Of a DNA stretch of 64,000 nt, positions 55,800-64,000 are shown piece by piece (position 1 is the first letter of the stretch; every line of letters starts with the position of its first letter). This DNA is from Monodelphis domestica (lineage: Eukaryota; Chordata; Mammalia; Didelphimorphia; Didelphidae). The notes below the pieces were generated by a model. The model was not told the DNA's origin and made no database searches. It saw only the letters and a program-made list of their open reading frames with translations. Location: NCBI RefSeq assembly GCF_027887165.1, contig NC_077232.1:78932483-78996482 (forward strand). Reading direction: 5' to 3'. The position numbers and the translations under genes were made by a program.

Positions 55800-56610
55800 T
55801 CAGTTCCAAGTTACTTTATTGGATGTAAATGTTAGATTTGAGTACAGATTTATGAAAAGATCAAATACCCAAAATAATATGCACAGGCTGAAAGACAGTA
55901 GGGCTCCCACCCACAGTTCCCAGTTGTGGAGACCAGGTGAAGACTTAGGTCTCGTTGTCACTGTCTCCGAGGGTGTGCTTGTCAAAAAGATATTCTGCGA
56001 TGCCAGAATCGGGGGCCCCCATTTTGCGCAGGTTGGTTACGTGCTCCCCTATTTGTTTGATGGACTTTACCTGTTCATCCAGGTAATGGGTTTCAATGAA
56101 ATCACATAAATGGGGGTCTTTTTCGGCACCTGCCAGCTTGTGCAATTCCAGTAAGGACTCATTGACATTTTTTTCCAAATTCAGTGCGCACTCCATTGCC
56201 TTCAGGCCACTCTCCCAGTCATCCCTGTCCGGTTTCTTGATGTCCTGAAAGAAGATCCGGCCGCCTCGTTGGTTCTGAAACTTCATCAGCTTCTCAGCAT
56301 GCTTCCTCTCCTCCTGGGCCTGGTGTAGGAAATACTTGCTAAAGTTCTTCAACGCCACGTCATCTCGGTCGAAGTAGTAAGCCATGGACAGGTACACATA
56401 GGAGGCGTAGAGCTCCAGGTTGATCTGCTTGTTGATGGCGGCCTCGGAGCCCTGGTGGAAGTTCTGACGCACCTGGGAGGTTGACGAGGGGGTCTCGGCT
56501 GAGGCGGAGGAGGAGGTGGTGAAGAAAGAGAGCTGAGGCGGAGGCGGCCAGCCGTTGGCAGCTGTGATGGCTCCTGGACGCTGAGTGAACAGAAGAAGTG
56601 TTGGTTAGTG
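55800..56610 (-). pseudogene. Ferritin heavy chain (FTH1-like) retrocopy without start codon
   Basis: Intronless copy of an FTH1 mRNA. The frame is open from upstream through a TAA at 55945-55947 and reads [50 protein letters not shown] and ends [13 protein letters not shown]. Ferroxidase residues known in FTH1 (Glu27, Tyr34, Glu62, His65, Glu107, Gln141) all appear kept; Glu64 is Lys. Where the initiating ATG should be, eight codons before VRQN, the sequence reads GAG, and I find no in-frame ATG for some 40 codons upstream. A 5' UTR-like stretch continues to about 56600, and AATAAA lies at 55815-55820 on the minus strand. No poly(A) tail remains: the GAAA array follows. FTMT is unlikely because the C-terminus is FTH1-type. 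Confidence 0.85.
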
Positions 56611-56639
56611 AAAGCGAAGGTGGAGAGGGGACCAAGGGT

Positions 56640-57365
56640 GTCTCAGGCTGGGAATCAAGCTGCCTAGTGGGTTCTGTTCAAGCACTATTGAAATAGGAAA
56701 CCGCAATGACTCCCCTTCCCTGCACTTCTAGCCTTTATTTTTATTAACTTAAATTTTAAGTAATTTATAAAAATAAAAAGTCATATTTTCAAACAAAGCC
56801 TATGTTTGGGGATTCTTAAATACACATTTTTTTAGATGCCAAAATCCTTACAATAACGATAAATGTAGGCGGGGCTGTGGAAAAATGGGGACACCAACAC
56901 ACGCTCGGTGGAACTGTGACCCGATCCAACCATTTGGGGGAGCAATCTGGAATGATGCTACGTTTTGACCCTAATACCACAATTAGGTTTCTTTCCTAAA
57001 GTGAGTAGAACGGAGACATTTTAAATTTTCATAACAGCTTTCTTTGGGTGGCAAAGAACTGGACATTGAGGGAGTCCCATCAATTGGGGAATGGCTAAAC
57101 AAGTTGTGGTTTAGGATTGTGACTAGAAGGGCGGAGGAGCAGGTTAGTTGGAGGAAGACCTACGTGAAATTGTGCAGAGTGAAGAACGTTATACACAGCA
57201 ACAGAAATATGGCTTGAAGAATGACTTGGGTATGTCCACCTCCAGAGGAAGAACTGATAAACAGGAAAAAGCAAGACATCGGTTTACATATACATCTATC
57301 CTTTCATCAAATGATGCTTTCTCTAATGAGGGAGGGGACCGAGTTATTTTCATGTAGCAAACAAA
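56640..57365 (+). repeat. LINE-like 3' end between the two retrocopies
   Basis: About 56869-57220 (GGTGGAACTGTGACCCGATC, GCAAAGAACTGGACATTGAG, ATTGGGGAATGGCTAAACAA) is the same family as the copy at 53200-53932. 56640-56868 has no recognised feature. Confidence 0.6.
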
Positions 57366-57369
57366 TTAA

Positions 57370-57795
57370 ATGTTTTTTTAATCCTTACATGCAGATAATT
57401 AACAAACAAGACCCAGATGACATCACTGATGGTGATGGTGTTGTCCCAGTTTTAGTCTCTTTGCCCAAGTTTATATGTCCTTTGGGATGACCCAGAACTG
57501 GACTTCCCACTTCCCTCCCGGGCTACTCTGCTTTCAAATCAATTTCAAAGAGATCATTTACCTGTTTCTGACGACTAACAACGTGAATCCTCCTGTAGTT
57601 TTCTTCATCACAAACCTGGCCGGAGCCCGTAATTTTTTCCCCTGTGGGCTTGATCTGCCCTCCAAAACACCTGGCAACCACAGGGAGGCCCCGGCCTGCC
57701 CTGAGGCTGCGGCCCAGAAAACGGCTGATGGTCAAGGTCACCGCCTCCGCCGCCATCTTCCGCTGGACGACGCCAGGGCCACTGACGCGGGCGCT
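57370..57795 (-). pseudogene. NDUFS6 processed pseudogene
   Basis: Intronless copy of the mitochondrial complex I 13 kDa subunit mRNA. From ATG (57754-57756) it reads MAAEAVTLTISRFLG, ARCFGGQIKPTGEK and YRRIHVVSRQKQVND, ending FEIDLKAE at a TAG (57523-57525) where human has Gln. After the stop the frame still shows GHPKGHINLGKETKTGT and QHHHHQ-stop (TGA 57423-57425). However, the segment with the first zinc-binding Cys and the CxxC pair near the C-terminus are deleted. A short 3' UTR ends near 57375 with ATTAAAAAAA. It is not translatable as a working subunit. Confidence 0.85.
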
Positions 57796-57867
57796 TTAAC
57801 AGCTCCAAAGAACGCTCCCTTTGCAGGGGACCTGCACCACCACCTCGTAAGCTCAGCGTTAAGTCTC

Positions 57868-58030
57868 TGAATTCTTAACCTAATTTGGAATCAAGACCAA
57901 CTTAAAGGATCACAGAGTTAATGAAGACTTTGGATTCTTACCCAGATTTGGGCATCTATACCAGCTCATAGACTTAAGGAGGTAAGATTCTGGATTCTTA
58001 CCCTGATTTGGGAATCTAGACCAACTCATA
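57868..58030 (+). repeat. Three-copy tandem, unit about 60-70 bp
   Basis: GATTCTTACCC...GATTTGGG...TCTA.ACCA recurs near 57870, 57935 and 57992, beside the NDUFS6 pseudogene. Confidence 0.6.
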
Positions 58031-59130
58031 AGATTATATAGAGCTGAAAGTTCCTTAGAGGTCATAGAGTCCAATCCCCATTGTTTTGCAAATGAAGATA
58101 CTGAGATGATTTGTCTCATTCCAGAGAGGTAGTTGGTGGCAGAACTAGGATTCAAACCCAGGTCCTTGAAACTCAAATCACAAACCTTTAGCACCTTGTC
58201 ACACTGCCTCAGAACTCTCTTATTTACAGAAGAGGAGCCCAAAGCCTAGACTGTTGAAAAGCTTTATCATAAAGTCATATAGCTAGTGACAAGTCTGGGA
58301 CTCATGGACTCTGGTCTACAGAGAGGAGCTAAAGTTGAAAAGGATATTAAACGTCATTAAAACTGAGCCTTTCATGGACAGAGAAGAGAAACTGAGACTT
58401 AAAGGGTGATTTATCTAACATCACACAGCTAGTGGATCCTAGGCTAGGATTCCAACCAGAATCTTCTGCCTTTGTAGTCCAAGGCTTTCTCCAGTCACCT
58501 ATAACTCATTAGCTGTGTTGACTTGAGTCCCCACCTCCCATTGTAGAGGGAGTGGGGAGGGAAGAGAAGGAACAGAGAAGCTTCACTGATGGAAGAACTT
58601 TTTTTACAAGCCCAGCTTGTTTCCAATGATGAAGCCCATAGTCTCCTGTAAAATGGCTTTAAGTGAGTTTGCAGAGATGAGTCCTGGGTTATCCCTCCTC
58701 TCCTAAGTCTTCAGGGACTCTTTTTCCCAACAGCTGCTTTTCTAGCCAGAGAATTAATGATCTGGTCACTGATGACCCAACCCCTCCTAGGAACAGGGAG
58801 CTTGTGAACATAGTTAACATGCCAGATGCTATTCCAGATTTAAAGGAAGATCCCATTTGGGGACAGTTCATTCAATTTCATTCATTCATTCATCTGTTCA
58901 TTGGTTTGGATTTATGGTCTCATAGATATAGGGAACTCAAGTATGTAAAATACCTCCACTAATACAGATGGACAACTTCTCTAGAATAGCCTCAGAGAGC
59001 TGTTGTCTCCAGCACTGATAGGTCAAGTGAAACTTGCCCAGGGCTACACGGACAATATGGGTTGGAGGTAATGCTTGAGCCCAGATCTCCTTGACTACAG
59101 TCTTCTACCCACCATGCCACAGACTCTCTC
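58031..59130. repeat. MIR-like SINEs in intergenic DNA
   Basis: Reverse MIRs at 58031-58210, about 58340-58490 and about 58950-59125, plus a short ATTC repeat near 58870. 58500-58850 shows nothing recognisable. Confidence 0.55.
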
Positions 59131-59194
59131 CACTCAGTCATGAGAGAAATAATAATAGTTTATATTCCTGTAGCACTTTCTGGAATTCCTAGCT

Positions 59195-59410
59195 TCCTTG
59201 GCTTAATACCATCTCCTCCAGGAAGCTTCTCCTGATTCGTTGTTCTACTCTTTCCCTTCCTTCTCAAATGGTCTTGTTTACAGGTTAAATCCACAACGAA
59301 GAATGTAAACTCTTTGAAGACAGGGACTATTGCCTCTAATTTTGTTATATGTCTCCAGTATTTAACAAGGGCACTTGCATAGAATCGCTAAATATTTAGT
59401 AGATTAATTT
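59195..59410 (+). repeat. L2-like LINE fragment
   Basis: CTCCTCCAGGAAGCTTCTCC and AGACAGGGACTATTGCCTC match the L2 3' region as I know it. Confidence 0.6.
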
Positions 59411-59474
59411 GAATGGGACTCCATTCTCCTGAGCCCAAATTCAAGATTCTTCTCACTATACCTGCTTTGTAATT

Positions 59475-59948
59475 GTTTTTTAGTCCCTTAAGACTATTTG
59501 TGACCCCAATGGAGGCTTTCTTGGCAAAGATACAGAAGTGGTTTACCATTTCCCTCTCCAGCTCATTTGACAGATGAAGAAACTAAGGCAAACAGAGTCT
59601 TGAAGTCTCTGGGCCCAGCACTCTACCCATTGTACCACTTGTCTGTCCCCAGAATACTATATTCACTGCCCTGCTAAGAATAATGAATAGACCACAATTG
59701 TCACATATAATGGTCAAGGCACCAATCAGGGAAGTAACTTGGAGGTGAGCCTAGAGCTATTTATTTCTTTTTTTCAAACTCGTATTTTCTGTCTTAGAAA
59801 AACTCTAGAAAGGACAAGGGCTTAAGCAAACAGGGTCCAGTGGCTTGCCAAGGTCACACAGCTAGGAAATATCTGAGGCCAGATTTGAATCCAAGCCCTC
59901 TGGATTCCAGGTTCAGCATTCTATCTACTGTGTCACCAATCTGCCCCC
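59475..59948 (-). repeat. Reverse type B SINE and reverse type A SINE
   Basis: 59475-59652: GTGACCCCAATGGAGGCTTT, TTGGCAAAGATAC, GGTTTACCATTTCC. 59765-59948: GTCACACAGCTAGGAAATA, TCTGAGGCCAGATTTGAA, then CCCC. Confidence 0.8.
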
Positions 59949-59994
59949 TTAGAGCTCTTTATTAAAAGACCCTGGGAACTTTAATGTAACAAAT

Positions 59995-60001
59995 TGAGAG
60001 A

Positions 60002-60075
<74 letters not shown>

Positions 60076-60176
60076 AAAAGAAAAGAAAAGAAAAGAAAAG
60101 AAAAGAAAAGAAAAGAAAAGAAAAGAAAAGAAAAGAAAAGAAAAGAAAAGAAAAGAAAAGAAAAGAAAAGAAAAGA
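59995..60176 (+). repeat. (GA)n followed by (AAAAG)n
   Basis: About 75 bp of GA dinucleotide joined directly to about 105 bp of AAAAG pentanucleotide. Confidence 0.95.
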
Positions 60177-60499
60177 GATGCAAAAGAACATACAAGACAA
60201 AAACAAGGAGTTTGGCACTATCCATCACTTGCCTTTAGACTTGGGTCTTGGTCTACATGGCATCTAACTTTTCCTTATTCCCATTTAGGTTCTTCCTGCA
60301 CAATAGCTTGTATGTTCACTGCCTCTCCTCTCACTTTTCTCTTGGCCCCACTCTGGTCCAAGCCCTCCTTACCATCTGCCATCTCCCAGGTCTTCTGTCT
60401 CCCCCATCCCAATCTTCTAATCTTATTGTAGTGAAAATAAGCTTTTTCTTTTCTTCTCTTTTTGATATTTTAATTTCCCAACTATGTGGAACAATGATC

Positions 60500-60650
60500 T
60501 TTTTTCTTCTTTTCTTCTTTCTTCTTCTTCTTCTTCCTCTTTTCTTCTTCTTCCTCTTCCTCTTCCTCTTCTTCTTCTTCTTCTTCTTCTTCTTCTTCTT
60601 CTTCTTCTTCTTCTTCTTCTTCTTCTTCTTCTTCTTCTTCTTCTTCTTTT
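60500..60650 (+). repeat. (TTC)n trinucleotide tract
   Basis: About 150 bp of TTC with some CCTCTT interruptions near the 5' side, nearly pure from about 60570. This is the GAA/TTC class that includes the human FXN expansion repeat. Confidence 0.9.
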
Positions 60651-60689
60651 CCAAAATTATAAGATCCAATCTGTCTCCTTCCCTCTCTC

Positions 60690-61390
60690 CTTCCCCCATT
60701 CCCAGAGATTTTAAACAATTTGATGTGGGTCATACATGTATTATCACAAAATATACTTCCATATTGGTCACCATGGTGAGAAAATACTCATAAAACCAAA
60801 ACCCCCAAATAAAAACCCAAATAAGCCTAAGTGAAAATTGTATGCTTTATCTGCATTCCAACTCCAACAGTTCTTTCTCTGGAGGTGGACAGCATTCTTT
60901 GTCATAAGTCCTTCAGAATGAAAATAAGCTTTTTCTATAGGTTGATCAGATTTTACATTTAAAAACAAAAGCAAGTTGGGTTTCATATTCAATCCTCTTT
61001 TCCATTGTATTTGGTGTTTAAGTTCAGAGGAAAAATAAAAATTCTTTTCTTTTTAAAGAAAATTATCTTTCTTATATATGAAATGTTTCCTGATGCCCTC
61101 CCCATCTGCTTGTACCCCTCCGTCATTACTTGGTATCTATTTCTAGCTAAGTGGCACATTGGATAAAGTCCTGTGCCCGGGGTCAGGAAGACTTGAGTTC
61201 AAATCTGACCTCAGATACTTACTGGTTGTGTGATCCTGGGTAAGTCACTTAGCCCTGTTTGCCTATTTCTGCATCTGAAAAAAAGCAGGAGAAGGAAACA
61301 GCAAACCACTCCAGTGTGTTGTCCAAGAAAACCCCAAAAGGGGGTTATGAAGAGGCAGATATGACTAAAAAATGACTGAACAGCAACAAT
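60690..61390. repeat. Reverse LINE-like 3' end and + type B SINE
   Basis: 60690-61000 (ACTTCCATATTGGTCACCAT, CAGTTCTTTCTCTGGAGGTG) is a LINE-like end in reverse. 61143-61390 is a near full-length type B SINE (GAGTTCAAATCTGACC, CAGCAAACCACTCCAG, AAAATGACTGAACAGCAAC). Confidence 0.65.
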
Positions 61391-61434
61391 TTTGCATACG
61401 TGTAACATATGATTATATACACACATATTGTTTT

Positions 61435-62085
61435 CCCTTGACAAAATTTAAGTTTCTAGAGGGCAGGGAATGATCTCAATTTTGTCTCTGTGTTCTCAGG
61501 GCCTAGCACTGTGTCTGGCACCTAACAGGCACTAATAACTGTTTGATGATTAACTGTATAATATAGTCAAGTTATTCCCCTCCTCAAAAATCTCCAGAGA
61601 CTCCCTCTTGCCTCTCCAGGGAGACTCAGAAGACTTTCTCTAACCCTGAAGGCCTCTGTAACAAGGGTCACCCACATGGTAGTCTTATCTCACATGCTCC
61701 AGGCCCCTGTAACATCCCCTCTCTGCCCTCGGAATCCCCACTGAATTTTCTTGCTTCCACTTCTTTGCTGTTCCCTGAGCTGTGTCTGAAATGTCTCCTC
61801 GTTCCACTTTGACCCAGCGACCTCTAGGAAACCTTCTCCAATCCTTGGCTATCAAGAGTGACTTTCCCCCTTACAGCATTGTCCACTGTTCTCCTGTCTC
61901 GTTTATTTATCTTGGTGTAGATTACAGCTATCTCTGGTCTAAATCATGCAATTTAGAGCTGCCAGGGAAGCTCTAAATCTGAGAGTTGGGTGGCACCTCA
62001 ACATCCGGCCCTAAACATAACCTACAAGCCCTCAGCACAGTGTAAGCACTTAATTGGTGTTTATTGATTATTGATTGATTGATTG
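61435..62085 (+). repeat. L2-like LINE segments
   Basis: TCTAGAGGGCAGGGAATGAT and CTAGCACTGTGTCTGGCACC (61450-61530) and CTCTAGGAAACCTTCTCC (about 61823) are L2-type. A short GATT repeat lies at about 62063-62090. Confidence 0.6.
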
Positions 62086-62099
62086 ATTATAGACTCCAC

Positions 62100-62510
62100 G
62101 AGAAGTCATCCAACCCCTTGTCTGAAGACCTCCAAACAGAGAGAACTCATGACCCTTGGAAGCAGCCATTTGATTCTGGGGCAAGATTTTCCTGAAATCC
62201 AACTTCAATTGGACTCTTTGCAACTGCCCATTCTGCCTTGCAAGGACAAAAAGAACAAGCCTGAATCCTCCTCCACGGAATAGCCCTTCAAATTCTTGAA
62301 GAGAACGAGCACATCCTCTCTTCTCCAGGCTAAATATGCCCAATTCCTCAAACATCTCGAACTTCAATGTGTTCGTTTTACAGAGGAGCACACTGAGGCC
62401 CAGAGACGAGAAGAGGTTCACCAAGATGACACGACCAATAAATGAGGGACTTGGGAATAGAACTTGGGTCTTCTGACTCCAAGGCCAGGGCTCCTTCCAT
62501 GATCCCACAC
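62100..62510. repeat. CR1/L3-like LINE 3' end, then reverse MIR
   Basis: AAATTCTTGAAGAGAACGAG and TCTTCTCCAGGCTAAATATG match the CR1/L3 3' region. 62365-62505 is a reverse MIR (TTTTACAGAGGAGCACACTG). Confidence 0.6.
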
Positions 62511-64000
62511 GACCAGCAGCAAGCACAGAGCACGCATCCTGTCGGGGCCCTTAGAGGCAAGATTTCTTTGAAAGGAAACAAAATACTCTGTGGGTATTAG
62601 TCAAGAAATCCCCCTGATTATAGGTTGCATTCAAGCTTAAACAAGCCAGATTTGGAGGAAGAACTCAGCTGATGCTCAGATCAATATGGCGGATAATGAC
62701 AGGATCCCAACACAGCTGTGATGCTGTCAGAGCTTTCTTGGGACCTTTATAACAAATAACACCAATGTGTTGTTTTGGGGTGTGTTTTTTTTTTCCTATT
62801 TCACCGACAAAACCTATTCCCCTTGGTCATGCCTCTTGTCAGCAGTCAGAGTATAATTCTCCGTCTGTTTTGTTCCACATCATCTTCCCAGGCCACAGCC
62901 CCCTCATTCCCCAAGCCACCCCCACCAAGGCCTGGACGTGCAGAACATTCTGTCCCTGTGCTCATTTGGCCTTGCCCCAGGTTGCACCAATCACACTGTT
63001 TGTTCTTGGCCCACCCAAGTGGACAGGGAGAGGACTTGACCCTGGTGCCTCCGAGTCTCCACTAGAAGTGGGCAGGAGGAAGGCCAGCTGATGCCCCAGT
63101 TTCCAGGAGGAAACTAGACCAGGGGTGGTAGGCATGACTGGGTGGTGAAAGAGACCCAGAACTGGAGTCCTCGTTCCGCCTCCGCTGTGAGCTCACTGGG
63201 TGCCAATGGCCTGAGAGTGACTAAGGTCCTTCCAGTCCTGGCCTTCTTCCTTCTGCGTTCTAATGCGCCTCTTTGTTTGGGATCTCCGTCCCCTTCGTTC
63301 CAAGGTCCCTCCCGGCCCTCGTGGAGTTTAATCGGGGCCCCACATTCTAAGACATCTGTCCGTTCTGGTTTGAAAATCTCTTCCAGCTCTGACATTCTAC
63401 ACCCAAGGCCAAGGCAGGAAGGATGACTCCGATGCTCTTATGTAACTCACCATGGCAGAGAAGCACGGGCTAAAGTGGGTGGTCAGACTGGAAGGGCTGT
63501 AGGAAGACAGAGAAAGGGTCATTCATTGGGGTCTGGGATTCGTTAGGGAAGGTTTCCGGGAAAAAGTAGGAGTCGAGCTGGAACGAAAGGATTCGGAAGG
63601 ACAGAGGAGAGAATAGATTTGAGAAGAAGAAAAAGGCATCAGTGAGCAAAGAGAAGATCTGGAAATGAGCTGGGGCAAGGGGCAGGAGAGACAGAGAGGG
63701 CGTAGCCTGGCTAGAGGGGACGGGGGGAGGGGGGGAGGAAGAGCTTTTTCCTCAATTAATCAGACAATCTCGAAGCACGGGTTCGACCGCATGTACTGAA
63801 GTTGCTTTGGCAGCTACCTATTTCCTCTAGGCCAAAATGCTACGCTCTCTGTGAAATGTAAAGCCCTTCTCGGGCTGGTTCCATCCTATCTCTTCAGAAT
63901 GGGGAAGGCCAACCTGCCAAAGCTCAAACATAAATCAGTTTTAGGACACAGGATCAATCTCAAGTCACTTCAATGAGAAAGAGCAGTTCTATTATACTTT
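62511..64000. other. Terminal intergenic stretch, mostly unassigned
   Basis: 62511-63110 looks non-repetitive and may hold regulatory DNA (TTTATAACAAATAAC, GTTGCACCAATCACAC). 63140-63240 is a weak + MIR. 63500-63700 resembles the unnamed dispersed repeat near 18700. 63830-63930 is weakly L2-like. No coding exon recognised. Confidence 0.4.

Noticed and set aside
55945..56472. Mitochondrial ferritin FTMT (also intronless)
   Set aside because: No targeting leader, and the C-terminus [10 protein letters not shown] is FTH1-type.
60248..60793. Open frames with poly-Leu, poly-Phe or poly-Glu runs
   Set aside because: Frames through a (TTC)n tract; no coding signature outside it.

Overview
The window is vertebrate nuclear DNA, almost certainly from a marsupial. 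It is dense in two tRNA-derived SINE types with clear A/B-box (GGTTCAAATCC) signatures, in MIR-like CORE-SINEs, in L2 and CR1/L3-like fragments, and in LINE 3' ends of a kind I associate with marsupial genomes. The single spliced gene matches mammalian FGFR3 exon by exon. I cannot name the species from sequence alone.

Layout. Positions 1-15857 hold no coding exon I can recognise: interspersed repeats, simple repeats, a hairpin element (250-457), a purine-only minisatellite (1841-3060) and three non-repetitive stretches (about 3061-3960, 5086-5480, 8440-8830) that look like candidate conserved non-coding DNA. Positions 15858-48712 carry the 3' part of FGFR3 on the + strand. This covers fifteen coding exons from Ig domain 2 to the stop codon (human exon numbers 5-19), including both mutually exclusive Ig-III exons (IIIb at 19841-19991, IIIc at 21424-21568), and a 3' UTR of about 3.4 kb with SINE insertions. 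The exons for signal peptide, Ig1 and acid box were not found and probably lie upstream. Positions 48731-64000 are intergenic and repeat-rich. They contain a 0.7 kb GAAA/GGAA array (55030-55741) and two intronless minus-strand retrocopies: a ferritin heavy chain (FTH1-like) copy with an open frame but no ATG at the expected place, and an NDUFS6 processed pseudogene with a premature stop and deletions.

The gene encodes a receptor tyrosine kinase. All splice sites are GT-AG, the exon lengths keep the FGFR phase pattern, and every kinase motif is intact. The IIIb/IIIc pair sets ligand choice, and the intron between them holds two TGCATG (RBFOX-type) elements. The introns are inflated by repeats: the part seen spans about 33 kb.

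I found no defence system, mobile operon or other wholly new biological system. The most interesting leads are the splicing elements between IIIb and IIIc, residue changes at the transmembrane boundary, duplicated intronic blocks flanking exon 11, a SINE-head-derived minisatellite in intron 15, the ferritin retrocopy, and the upstream candidate regulatory stretches.
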